From Gardnerella vaginalis (lineage in GTDB: Bacteria > Actinomycetota > Actinomycetes > Actinomycetales > Bifidobacteriaceae): a stretch of 33,092 bases of DNA. The stretch covers positions 1 through 33,092 of the forward strand of contig CAMPUL010000019.1 of assembly GCA_946997215.1 (NCBI GenBank), given 5' to 3'. The position numbers and the translations under genes were made by a program. This document shows, piece after piece, positions 14,568-22,731 of the stretch (positions are counted from its first letter, which is position 1; the number at the start of each line of letters is the position of its first letter). The notes beneath the pieces were generated by a model. That model did no database searches. It saw nothing but the letters and a program-made list of their open reading frames with translations, and was not told the DNA's origin.

Positions 14568-16838
14568 ATGAGTACAGTATCTAACATCAATGAAGATGCA
14601 ATCGCAGTAGCCGTTCGTCAAGACGTGCTTGCTGCGGTGAGCAATGCAGAATATTACAATCCGCACGAGGTCCTTGGTGGACATCTCGGAACTGGCAAAG
14701 GCGCTGGTACTGCCACGGTTCGCGTTTTGCGACCAATGGCCAAGAAAGTAACAATTCTCACTAAGAGCGGCGAATACGAAGCTCAGCACGAATACAATGG
14801 CATTTTTGTTGCCACTATTCCTGCTACCAAACACGCTAAGAGCAAAGAATGGTCTGTTCCTAGCTATCGCATTCGTACCGTAGAAGTAGACGGCACCGAG
14901 TCCGTAGACGACGATCCGTACCGCTACTTGCCTCAAATCGGCGATATGGACATGTACCTGTTTGGCGAAGGCAGGCACGAAAGACTTTGGGAAGCTTTAG
15001 GCGCTCATGTTAAAAGCATTACTGATTCTTGGGGTCTTGTAAGCCCAGAAACAGGCAAAATGGTTAAAAAAGTTACTGGAACATCCTTTACTGTGTGGGC
15101 CCCAAACGCTCGCGCTGTAAGAGTTGTTGGCAACTTTAACTATTGGAATGGCCGCCGTCACGCAATGCGTTCGCTTGGCTCTAGTGGCATTTGGGAGCTT
15201 TTTATTCCAGGAGTAGGCGCAGGCGAGGTTTACAAGTTTGAGATTATGACTCAAGCTGGAAACTGGATTATGAAGGCAGACCCAATGGAGCGCTCGCACG
15301 AAGTTCCACCTAACACTGGTTCTGTTGTTGTTGACTCCGACTTTAAGTGGCACGATAACGAGTGGCTTGAGCATCGCGCAAAGACGAATGCGCATGATGG
15401 CCCTGTTAGCATCTACGAAGTTCAAGCAAATAGCTGGAATCGCGATTACGACAATTATCGCGAGCTTGCAGATCACTTGGTTGACTACGTTCAGCAAGAG
15501 GGCTTTACTCACGTTGAATTTATGCCTCTTACACAATATCCATTCTCGGGATCTTGGGGATATCAAGTTACTGGCTATTACGCTGTTGATTCTAGGCTTG
15601 GAAGCCCAGACGACTTTAAGTACTTAGTAAACAAGCTCCACAAGGCTGGGATTGGTGTGATTATGGATTGGGTTCCAGCACACTTCCCTAAGGATGACTT
15701 TGCTTTGGGTAGATTCGACGGCACTGCGCTTTACGAAGACCCAGATCCACTTCGCGGCGAACACCCAGATTGGGGAACGTACATATTCAACTTTGGCAGA
15801 CACGAGGTTCGCAACTTCTTGGTTGCTAATGCGTGCTTCTGGCTTAGCGAATATCACGTTGATGCTTTGCGAGTAGATGCCGTGTCTTCTATGCTCTACT
15901 TGGATTACAGCCGCGAAGCTGGCCAATGGCGTCCAAACATGTATGGCGGACGCGAAAACCTTGAGGCTATTGACTTTATTAAGGAAGCAAACGCTACTGC
16001 ATACAAGAATAATCCTGGAATTATGATGATTGCAGAAGAGTCCACTGCATACCAAGGCGTTACTGCTCCTACAGACATGGGTGGCTTAGGCTTTGGCTTA
16101 AAGTGGAACATGGGCTGGATGCATGACACTTTGCAATACCTTAAAGAAGAGCCGATTAATCGCCGTTGGCATCACAACGAAATCACATTCTCTATGGTTT
16201 ACGCGTATTCCGAGCATTATGTGTTGCCACTTAGCCACGATGAAGTTGTGTATGGCAAGGGATCTCTTCTTGGAAAGATGCCTGGAGACGAATGGCAACA
16301 GTTTGCTGGCCTTCGAGCGCTCTTGGCGTATCAATGGTCTCACCCAGGAAAGAATCTTCTGTTTATGGGCGGAGAAATCGGCCAGTCTTGCGAATGGAAC
16401 TTCAACAATTCGCTTAATTGGCACGAGCTTCAATGGCCATTCCATCAAGGAGTTCAAAAGCTGGTTGCAGATCTTAATGCTTTGTATAAGAGCTCTAGGG
16501 CATTCTGGAGCCAAGACTTTACGCCAGACGGATTCCAGTGGCTTACTAGCGACGATTCCGACCACAACACATTAAGCTACATGCGAATCGGAGACAACGG
16601 CGAAGAAATCGTTGTTGTTGTTAACTTCTCTGGTCAAGCATGGCAAGATTACCAAGTGGCATTGCCTAAGGGCGGAAAGTGGCAAGAGATTCTTACTACC
16701 GACGACGCTAAGTATTGCGGATCCGATATTCACAACGGCACATTTACTGCTGCAGCCGAAGAGTATCATTCTAGGCCATATTCTGCGAGGATTACTGTTC
16801 CAGCACTTGGAGCTGTATTCCTTAAGCCACTAGATTAA
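14556..16838 (+). CDS. glgB: 1,4-alpha-glucan branching enzyme
   Basis: Glycogen branching enzyme (GH13_9): cuts alpha-1,4 chains and rejoins them as alpha-1,6 branches. Two N-terminal carbohydrate-binding/E-set domains are seen: [14 protein letters not shown] at about residue 35, and [20 protein letters not shown] at about 174-193. The catalytic barrel contains [39 protein letters not shown] with the nucleophile Asp near 441, MIAEEST with the acid Glu near 494, and [14 protein letters not shown]. The C-terminal beta domain runs from about 640 to 760. The ATG at 14568 ([10 protein letters not shown]) is as likely a start as 14556. It is followed closely on the same strand by a two-component system. 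No other glycogen genes are in the window. Confidence 0.97.
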   Translation: MIDNMSTVSNINEDAIAVAVRQDVLAAVSNAEYYNPHEVLGGHLGTGKGAGTATVRVLRPMAKKVTILTKSGEYEAQHEYNGIFVATIPATKHAKSKEWSVPSYRIRTVEVDGTESVDDDPYRYLPQIGDMDMYLFGEGRHERLWEALGAHVKSITDSWGLVSPETGKMVKKVTGTSFTVWAPNARAVRVVGNFNYWNGRRHAMRSLGSSGIWELFIPGVGAGEVYKFEIMTQAGNWIMKADPMERSHEVPPNTGSVVVDSDFKWHDNEWLEHRAKTNAHDGPVSIYEVQANSWNRDYDNYRELADHLVDYVQQEGFTHVEFMPLTQYPFSGSWGYQVTGYYAVDSRLGSPDDFKYLVNKLHKAGIGVIMDWVPAHFPKDDFALGRFDGTALYEDPDPLRGEHPDWGTYIFNFGRHEVRNFLVANACFWLSEYHVDALRVDAVSSMLYLDYSREAGQWRPNMYGGRENLEAIDFIKEANATAYKNNPGIMMIAEESTAYQGVTAPTDMGGLGFGLKWNMGWMHDTLQYLKEEPINRRWHHNEITFSMVYAYSEHYVLPLSHDEVVYGKGSLLGKMPGDEWQQFAGLRALLAYQWSHPGKNLLFMGGEIGQSCEWNFNNSLNWHELQWPFHQGVQKLVADLNALYKSSRAFWSQDFTPDGFQWLTSDDSDHNTLSYMRIGDNGEEIVVVVNFSGQAWQDYQVALPKGGKWQEILTTDDAKYCGSDIHNGTFTAAAEEYHSRPYSARITVPALGAVFLKPLD

Positions 16839-16880
16839 GGTAATGATTAAATAGCTAAAAAGGAATCTAAACTAGGTAAA

Positions 16881-17630
16881 ATGTTGGACACTCCATCACA
16901 AACAAGTGCTCCTCGAACAATTCTTGTTGTAGAAGACGAGCCAGATTTAGCTACAGCTATAGCGCAAAGAATTGCTGCTAGAGGTTGGAAAGCTAGAGTT
17001 GTTTGCGATGGAGTGTCTGCCGTTAAAGCAGCGTTAAGCTTAAAACCAGACCTTATAATCATGGATATTATGCTTCCTGTTATGGATGGCATAGAAGCAA
17101 CGCGAAGAATAGTATCTAAATGCCCGATTCCTGTTCTTATGCTTACAGCAAGAGACTCAGAAGCAGATAAATTGGCTGGACTAAGCGCAGGAGCAGACGA
17201 CTACGTTACAAAGCCATTCTCCCCTAGAGAGCTTATTGCAAGATGCGGTGCGCTTTTAAGAAGAGTTGAGCGTGCTGCAATAATAGCAAAAAGAGAACAA
17301 TACAACACTTTAATTAAGTTTGGAAACTTGATTATTGACACAAAGCAAAGACTTGTTACGATTGGCGAAAAAGCAATCCACTTTACACCTACAGAGTTTT
17401 CTTTACTTACGACTTTTGCAAATCACCCTCACGAAGTGTTAAAAAGAGAAACGCTTTTAGAAAAAGTTTGGGATTGGCCAGATGCTTCGGGAACGCGCAC
17501 AGTTGATTCCCACGTTAAATCTTTAAGACATAAGATTGGATCTGATTGGATTCGCACAATACATGGAGTAGGCTACGCTTTTGAGCCACCTAAAGAAGAT
17601 TATGAGCCAGAATTTGATTCTCAAAAATAG
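16881..17630 (+). CDS. OmpR/PhoB-family response regulator
   Basis: DNA-binding half of a two-component system. The receiver domain (about residues 12-125) has the acidic pocket VVEDEP, the phospho-acceptor Asp at 62 (LIIMDIMLPVMDG), the switch Thr in MLTARDS and the conserved Lys in DYVTKPFSPREL. The C-terminal winged helix (about 145-240) shows HFTPTEFSLLTTFANHPHEV and SGTRTVDSHVKSLRHKIG. The start ATG at 16881 has only a weak AGG before it. The gene lies 42 bases after glgB and overlaps the kinase gene by 29 bases if the kinase starts at 17602. The signal and regulon are unknown; position suggests read-through from glgB but not function. Confidence 0.93.
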   Translation: MLDTPSQTSAPRTILVVEDEPDLATAIAQRIAARGWKARVVCDGVSAVKAALSLKPDLIIMDIMLPVMDGIEATRRIVSKCPIPVLMLTARDSEADKLAGLSAGADDYVTKPFSPRELIARCGALLRRVERAAIIAKREQYNTLIKFGNLIIDTKQRLVTIGEKAIHFTPTEFSLLTTFANHPHEVLKRETLLEKVWDWPDASGTRTVDSHVKSLRHKIGSDWIRTIHGVGYAFEPPKEDYEPEFDSQK

Positions 17631-18738
17631 CAAAGATCATAAGAACATAAAAAATAGCAATCTACTAAAGAGTTCATTAAAAAATTCGATGAAGAACACT
17701 CTAAAGAATCCACTGCCTCATCCTAAAAGCGCAATAGGATTTTTTACGTCATTAAAAGGCGAATTGTCTGCGATTATTGTTTTTGCAACAGCTATAGCAT
17801 TTGTTATGGCATGGTTTTTACTAAAAGTTGGATTAAGTGGTTGGATTGCAATGCCACTAACTCTTGCAGTTGCATTAGGAATAACATACGCATTTTCTAG
17901 AGGATTAACTTCCCCACTTAGACAAATGCGCGATGCTGCAGAGACTATGGCAGATGGCGACTATTCTGTACGTGTTCAGATCGAAAGCAGAAAAGACGAA
18001 GTTGGAAAGCTCACTCTTGCTTTTAACGAGATGGCAGAAGAACTAGAGCACGCAGACAATATGCGCCGAGACCTTATAGCAAACGTTAGCCACGAGCTTA
18101 GAACGCCTGTTAGCGCTTTGCAAGCAATGGTAGAAAACCTTGCAGATGGCGTTGTGGAGCCAACGCCTTCCAATATGGAAGCAATCGTAAATCAAACACA
18201 TAAATTAGCTGATTTAATTACTTTTCTTCTTGACTTATCTAGAGTAGAAGCAGGCGCAGAAAGCCTTGTTATTACAAGCTTTGACTTTAAAGACTTTATT
18301 AACAACATTGTAGAAACGGTAAAAATCGCAGACGCGGGTCACAATCACAGCATAAGTCTTAATATTGAGAACAACATTATGCTTGTTGGAGACAAAAATC
18401 GCCTATCTCAATTGTTTACAAACGTAGTATCTAACGCAATCAAGCATTCTGCAGACAACACTAAGATTCTTATAAGCGCTAAGTCGAATCACGAAAAAAA
18501 TATTTTAGTTTGCAATGTTATTAATTTTGGAACGCAAATTCCTGAAGAAAATCGAGCAGACATTTTCCGCAGATTTGTTAAGGGAAATCAAGGAATAGGA
18601 ACAGAGTCTGGCGGAACTGGATTAGGACTTTCGATTGCAAGATGGGCTGCGCTGCTTCATCACGGAAACGTTAGAGTTGTAGACGATAAGCGCGGAGTTA
18701 ATTTTGAGATAACATTGCCGCTTACATATAGCGAATAG
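17602..18738 (+). CDS. Membrane histidine kinase without an extracytoplasmic sensor domain
   Basis: Sensor kinase partner of the preceding response regulator. Domains in order: a Lys/Asn/Ser-rich cytoplasmic leader of about 45 residues with repeated SLKNSMKNTLKNPL-like text, two closely spaced membrane segments (SAIIVFATAIAFVMAWFLL and WIAMPLTLAVALGITYAF), HAMP (PLRQMRDAAETMADGDYSVR), HisKA with phospho-His near 164 (NVSHELRTPVSALQAMVENL) and HATPase_c with N, G1 and G2 boxes (FTNVVSNAIKHS, GTGLGLSIARWAALLH). The loop between the membrane segments is only a few residues, so sensing must be within the membrane or cytoplasmic. I use the ATG at 17602; a TTG at 17581 is possible. The gene overlaps the regulator gene, showing tight coupling. 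Confidence 0.9.
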   Translation: MSQNLILKNSKDHKNIKNSNLLKSSLKNSMKNTLKNPLPHPKSAIGFFTSLKGELSAIIVFATAIAFVMAWFLLKVGLSGWIAMPLTLAVALGITYAFSRGLTSPLRQMRDAAETMADGDYSVRVQIESRKDEVGKLTLAFNEMAEELEHADNMRRDLIANVSHELRTPVSALQAMVENLADGVVEPTPSNMEAIVNQTHKLADLITFLLDLSRVEAGAESLVITSFDFKDFINNIVETVKIADAGHNHSISLNIENNIMLVGDKNRLSQLFTNVVSNAIKHSADNTKILISAKSNHEKNILVCNVINFGTQIPEENRADIFRRFVKGNQGIGTESGGTGLGLSIARWAALLHHGNVRVVDDKRGVNFEITLPLTYSE

Positions 18739-18760
18739 CAAAGTCGCGCGAGCTTTAAGA

Positions 18761-18799
18761 GCTAAACATACAAGCTAAACACGCAAAATCCTTAAACAC
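18761..18799. repeat. Imperfect 13-bp repeats between convergent genes
   Basis: GCTAAACATACAA (18761-18773) and GCTAAACACGCAA (18774-18786) are adjacent, followed by a third partial copy TTAAACACGCAAA from 18792. They lie between the kinase stop and the ComF stop. No terminator hairpin is evident there. Confidence 0.55.
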
Positions 18800-18805
18800 G
18801 CAAAT

Positions 18806-19543
18806 CTAAGAGTATAAAACGCTTTCTTTAGACCACACTCCAGCCAGCGCAAAACACGCAAAAACAGCAACACCGCTTTTATTTAGCTCTTTAACACAGT
18901 TTTTTAGCGTAGACCCCGTAGTAATAATGTCGTCTATAATAATCACTTTGTACCCGTTTTTAATGCCACTTGCATCCACCAATAAACCTTTAGACGTGCG
19001 CAAAGACCTTTGCCTACTCCCACTTAGTTGAACAGACTTTCCTCTTACATTAATCATTTTAATTGCTTTAACAAAAGTAGCATCAATGCCTTGTTTTTTA
19101 AGGCTTTTAACAACATTTTTAGCTATTGGATCCATATGACTTCTGCCGCGCTTTCTTTTAGACGCAAAAGACGAAGGAACTGGAATAATGGCCACTTTGC
19201 TTGAGCTTCCAACAACACTAATAATCAAGCTAAAAAGCAAGTCCGAAAAAGGCTTATCTAAAAGTTGGTTTCCATGATCTTTCCATTGCAAAATACACCT
19301 TCTTACAGTCCATCCGTATGTTGCACAAGAATAGATGTTTTTGCAAAATACGCCACTAAACGGGTCTCTATGCCATTTACTAAACTTTGATTTGCATTCG
19401 TTGCAAAGCACGCAATCTGCCATTGAGCAGCCAGCGCAGCAAATTGGAAAAGCAAGATTAAGAATAGTATTAAGCACATTTACCCAAGAAACGTTGGAAA
19501 TAAGCCGATTTTGTTTGCTTTTATTAAGGTTTTTGTAAATCAT
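18806..19543 (-). CDS. comF: ComF-family phosphoribosyltransferase-like protein
   Basis: Homologue of ComFC, a DNA-uptake-associated protein of naturally competent bacteria, with a type I phosphoribosyltransferase fold. Three pairs or single cysteines near the N-terminus (CCAGC, CVLCNEC at about residues 35-50) form the usual zinc-finger-like module. The PRPP loop VIIIDDIITTGSTLKN lies at about 198-214, and KRKRGRSHMDPIAKNVVKSL and SVQLSGSRQRSLR match the family core. At 245 residues it is full length. No ComFA helicase is adjacent, as is common in actinobacteria, where ComF proteins are widespread and their role uncertain. It is convergent with the histidine kinase and follows a HAD phosphatase on the same strand. 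Confidence 0.88.
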   Translation of the reverse strand: MIYKNLNKSKQNRLISNVSWVNVLNTILNLAFPICCAGCSMADCVLCNECKSKFSKWHRDPFSGVFCKNIYSCATYGWTVRRCILQWKDHGNQLLDKPFSDLLFSLIISVVGSSSKVAIIPVPSSFASKRKRGRSHMDPIAKNVVKSLKKQGIDATFVKAIKMINVRGKSVQLSGSRQRSLRTSKGLLVDASGIKNGYKVIIIDDIITTGSTLKNCVKELNKSGVAVFACFALAGVWSKESVLYS

Positions 19544-19620
19544 AAAAAGACGATAGCAACACTAAAAACAAATAACAATAAAATTAGAGCAATGTGGTTA
19601 AAGGCTTTTTACTTAAGACT

Positions 19621-20433
19621 TTAATTAAGACTTTCCAATAGCCTAGAGCACAATTCAAAAGTATTATTAGGGTTTTTTACGCAAATCGCAAGCGCTCCTG
19701 TTAAAGAAGTTGGGTAATCGTTACCGCCTTTGTACATGCGATCTCCCACAAAAGCAACAGATTTTAGCGAAATGTCGCAAATCTTACAAAGAGAATCAAG
19801 AGCATATGCTTTATTGTTTCCTTTGCAAACAATATCAACACTTGTCTCTCCACCAGCTCGAACAGAAAAGTCGGGCAAATCTTTAGCAATTTGTTCAGCT
19901 AGCTGTTCCTTTAGCTTGCCACTAGGATCCCAATTCTTTTTAAGTTCGATTGGAGCAAGCTGCCCTAGTGCAGAAAAAGTGATTTGAGTACCACGATTTT
20001 CTATTTGACTACCCCAAAGGTCTTTGTCTCCAACGCCTTTTAGCAATCCCATTTTTTTAGCGCAATCTTTAACAACACAAATAATGCGATTTGCGTCTTT
20101 TACGGAAATCGTGTGAGAATACACACATTTAAGATTGCCATCAACAATTCGATAATAGCTTGTTCCATTAGTTGGCATAATGTGAAAATTGTCTAAATTC
20201 GTAGAAGCAGGCAAGACGCTTAGAACTTGACTTTTAACAAGTCGCAAGTCTCCACCAGTAATTAGCGCAATTGGCATTTTATTGATTAAATCGCCAAAAA
20301 CCTTGCACATTGGACTAGTCATAGGCTTTTTAGAACATGCAAGAGTGTTGTCTAAGTCAAAACCAATAAGTGAACACAAAGCAAGACGCTCACAAAGCCC
20401 CTGCTCATTGTACTCATGAATATTTGGCTCCAA
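19621..20433 (-). CDS. HAD-IIB family hydrolase (phosphomannomutase/sugar phosphatase-like)
   Basis: Haloacid dehalogenase-type phosphatase or mutase. Motif I is IGFDLDNTLA (two Asp), motif II ITGGD, and motif IV FVGDRMYKGGNDYPT, a form reminiscent of eukaryote-type phosphomannomutase and sugar-phosphate phosphatases of subclass IIB. The cap domain lies between (about residues 75-190). The likely start is the TTG at 20433, because AGGAGG (complement of 20440-20445) lies 6 bases upstream; an in-frame TTG at 20460 would place that site inside the gene. The protein is then 270 residues. Substrate cannot be told. Neighbouring envelope-glycan genes make a sugar phosphate plausible. Confidence 0.8.
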   Translation of the reverse strand: MEPNIHEYNEQGLCERLALCSLIGFDLDNTLACSKKPMTSPMCKVFGDLINKMPIALITGGDLRLVKSQVLSVLPASTNLDNFHIMPTNGTSYYRIVDGNLKCVYSHTISVKDANRIICVVKDCAKKMGLLKGVGDKDLWGSQIENRGTQITFSALGQLAPIELKKNWDPSGKLKEQLAEQIAKDLPDFSVRAGGETSVDIVCKGNNKAYALDSLCKICDISLKSVAFVGDRMYKGGNDYPTSLTGALAICVKNPNNTFELCSRLLESLN

Positions 20434-20551
20434 CGATTTCCTCCTGTACAAACTGTGCAATTCAAGTATTCCATATTATCAACATATTTACTACACCGTT
20501 TTGTGTTTGCACATTAATCAAATGCCCTAGCGTACAAATAAAGTTAAGTGT

Positions 20552-20980
20552 ATGACGTCTTTAGTATGGGAACAAAAAAGATATAGAAACCGCCACGGAC
20601 GCGGTATGCGTGCGCCAATGTTTGGCACGCGACTTCCTAGATACAGAACAGCCAGCGGAATGTTCGATTCAATGGTAGCAGCTCAAATTAGAAGACTTAA
20701 CAGTGCTTGGTCAAATCTTATAAAAGACGTTCAATTTGCTGTAGAAGATGTTCCTCCAAGCCAGCCCGTTTTGTGGGAAAGCAATAAAAGAATAATGTCT
20801 CAAGCTTTTCCTGCATCTAAAGGAATACCACAAAGAGTAGTTTTATACAGGCTTCCACTATGCACACACGTTACTAGCAGAGCGGAGCTTCAATACGCGA
20901 TTAGAGACGAGATAGTGCAACGTTTAGCAGAATTGTACGGAAGAAGACCAGAAGAAATCGATCCGGATTGGGGATTGTAA
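20552..20980 (+). CDS. Zincin-like (metallopeptidase family) protein lacking HExxH
   Basis: Matches the actinobacterial zincin_1 family (Rv3259-like): RNRHGRGMRAPMFGTRLPRY at the N-terminus, FDSMVAAQIRRLNSAW, FAVEDVPPSQPVLWES, and PQRVVLYRLPL near the C-terminus. Where catalytic family members have a HEIAHH zinc site this protein has RDEIVQRLAELYGRRPEEID, so it cannot bind zinc in the usual way. From memory, a whole actinobacterial subfamily shares this loss, so it is probably a non-enzymatic paralogue rather than a broken gene. It is 142 residues, full length for the family. In Mycobacterium the homologue lies beside whiB2 and manB in an envelope-related cluster; here envelope genes follow. 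No ribosome-binding site is evident before the ATG. Confidence 0.75.
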   Translation: MTSLVWEQKRYRNRHGRGMRAPMFGTRLPRYRTASGMFDSMVAAQIRRLNSAWSNLIKDVQFAVEDVPPSQPVLWESNKRIMSQAFPASKGIPQRVVLYRLPLCTHVTSRAELQYAIRDEIVQRLAELYGRRPEEIDPDWGL

Positions 20981-20999
20981 ATATTGGGGATTGTAAATA
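20968..20999. repeat. 16-bp perfect duplication spanning the zincin-like gene's stop codon
   Basis: TTGGGGATTGTAAATA occurs twice without a gap (20968-20983, 20984-20999). The TAA stop at 20978-20980 is inside the first copy and is repeated downstream. GATTGTAAA of the second copy (20989-20997) is also complementary to TTTACAATC at 21024-21032, giving a possible 9-bp stem between the convergent genes. Confidence 0.9.
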
Positions 21000-21019
21000 G
21001 CAACCTAAAAGCCCTAAGT

Positions 21020-22660
21020 CTACTTTACAATCGAAGGATTTGAGCGAACTTTAACACTTATGCTATTAGGGTCAAGCGACTTAGAAGGAAGCCACGCAAC
21101 GCTTGCAAAACCAGCGTCGTTTACTGCTTTTGACTGAATTCTAGACGCAAACGAAACTCCAGATTTAGACTTAAGAGTAAACATAACAGCTTTAGGATTA
21201 ATATCTTTCGCTAAAATTGTTGAAACAGTATAAGACTTAACTTCAATAGTTTTAGACGCTACTTTTAAGCCAGAAGAATCGTAAGCACTAAGCTTTACAT
21301 TTGCATTATCAACAGATCCATTTGCAATATGTAGCGAAGCTTCGTCTGCAGAAAATGGGGAAACAAGTGCACTATTTGTAATAGAACGAACTGAATTAAC
21401 AAAAGCAATATCGCTTTGACCATCTTTGCCACTTCTTTCAACAGAAGCCATAACAAAAATCGGAACGTTACTTTGAGCAAAAATCGCCCCAACGCCCTTA
21501 GGTACTTCTTGTAAATCAACAACTTGAATCTGTCTTGCACTAAAATCTACTTGCTTTATGCTCTTTTTTCCAAAATCATCGAGCCAATACAAATCGACTT
21601 TTCCGCTTTTATTAGACCAAATATAAGCTTTAGCTTGATCACCCTCAATAACACCTGGCAAAACAGGCTCTAAAGATGCTGATTCTTGCGGAGAAATAAC
21701 ATCCACGCCTTTAGAAACAAGACCGGATGAACGAATAAACTTAACAAACGACGAGACTGGAGCTTGCTCACTTAAAACTTGAATATAAAGGCCATCCGAC
21801 TTTGCTGCAGCTGCAGAAATGTTAAAGTAAGCGTCACTATGAGCTGGAACAGTAAAAGTGCTTCCTGTAGAAAGATTTAGTTGCGCGCCCGATTTATTAG
21901 TTGACCACGCTTTAACGCTTACAACAGTAGGCTTAGACGAAAGATTAACAGAGTTTAATCTTACAGAAACACCTTCCGCTATTCTTGGAATAATAAAGTT
22001 TTGGCGCATTGAAGGAGATACGCAAGAAGTGGCAGATAAGCCTTTTAAGTCGCCGTTTGTAGCCCAAGATGCAACAGATGCAGCAGACCCAGTTCCAGAT
22101 TGCGCACTTAAAAGACTACTTTCCAAAACTTGAGCGTCTTTATCTACATTACTTTCTGCAAAATAAGCTCTATTTTGGCTTTCACTTGAATCACTAGGAT
22201 CACTAGAAGAACTAGAAGGATTGTTAAAAGATTTGTTAACTAAATCTTTAGAATCGCCAGCATATTTTACGCCATTAAGAGTGGACTTGTAAACGCTTCC
22301 AAAAGATGCATATTTCGATATTGACTTTAAGTCTCCTTCGGATTCTTGAAACTCGCTATCGCCATATTTTGCTGAATCCGGTAGAGCTATTCTGCTAGGG
22401 CAAACTGTTTGCAAATTTGTAGAACTAACACGCTTTTCCACGCTTCCAATAGGAAAAATAGGGTCATCTGTTAGCTGTTTTAGTGGGCATATGCAAGACG
22501 CAACAACAGCGCAAGAAACCAGTATTGCTGCGCTTAAAATAGACAAAGACCACAGTTTGAATCTTCTAAAACGAACAGAAGCGCTAATTGAAGCAGCATC
22601 TTGTGCATGACGATGACTATTTTTAGAATTCGTATTTGACTTCATTAATCTACCTGCCAT
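21020..22660 (-). CDS. DUF5719-like membrane-anchored extracytoplasmic protein
   Basis: One membrane segment near the N-terminus (about residues 35-55, LWSLSILSAAILVSCAVVAS) is followed by about 490 residues of Ser/Val/Ala-rich, beta-strand-like sequence predicted to lie outside the membrane. A Ser/Asp-rich linker (PSSSSSDPSDSSES) is at about 145-160. The strand-rich second half, with repeated patterns such as SVRLNSVNLSSKPTVVSVKA and KVDLYWLDDFGKKSI, resembles DUF5719 proteins. These are found next to large membrane glycosyltransferases in Actinobacteria. Function is unknown; an envelope role is inferred from the neighbour. The start is 22660, or the Met at 22645, which has AGGTAGATTA before it. 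A 14-bp duplication sits 44 bases upstream. No catalytic motif is visible. Confidence 0.65.
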   Translation of the reverse strand: MAGRLMKSNTNSKNSHRHAQDAASISASVRFRRFKLWSLSILSAAILVSCAVVASCICPLKQLTDDPIFPIGSVEKRVSSTNLQTVCPSRIALPDSAKYGDSEFQESEGDLKSISKYASFGSVYKSTLNGVKYAGDSKDLVNKSFNNPSSSSSDPSDSSESQNRAYFAESNVDKDAQVLESSLLSAQSGTGSAASVASWATNGDLKGLSATSCVSPSMRQNFIIPRIAEGVSVRLNSVNLSSKPTVVSVKAWSTNKSGAQLNLSTGSTFTVPAHSDAYFNISAAAAKSDGLYIQVLSEQAPVSSFVKFIRSSGLVSKGVDVISPQESASLEPVLPGVIEGDQAKAYIWSNKSGKVDLYWLDDFGKKSIKQVDFSARQIQVVDLQEVPKGVGAIFAQSNVPIFVMASVERSGKDGQSDIAFVNSVRSITNSALVSPFSADEASLHIANGSVDNANVKLSAYDSSGLKVASKTIEVKSYTVSTILAKDINPKAVMFTLKSKSGVSFASRIQSKAVNDAGFASVAWLPSKSLDPNSISVKVRSNPSIVK

Positions 22661-22703
22661 TTATCCGTCTAATCAATCATAGCTTCTAACTAATCATCCT
22701 AAT

Positions 22704-22731
22704 TATTCACGCTCTATTATTCACGCTCTAT
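22704..22731. repeat. 14-bp perfect duplication spanning the glycosyltransferase stop codon
   Basis: TATTCACGCTCTAT occurs twice (22704-22717, 22718-22731). The upper copy encodes the last codons (ending in Glu-Arg-Glu and TAA, 22717-22719); the lower copy lies in the gap before the DUF5719-like gene. Confidence 0.9.

Noticed and set aside
14448..14978. Minus-strand frame of 176 codons near carD
   Set aside because: Antisense to the start of glgB and across its promoter region; no family character.
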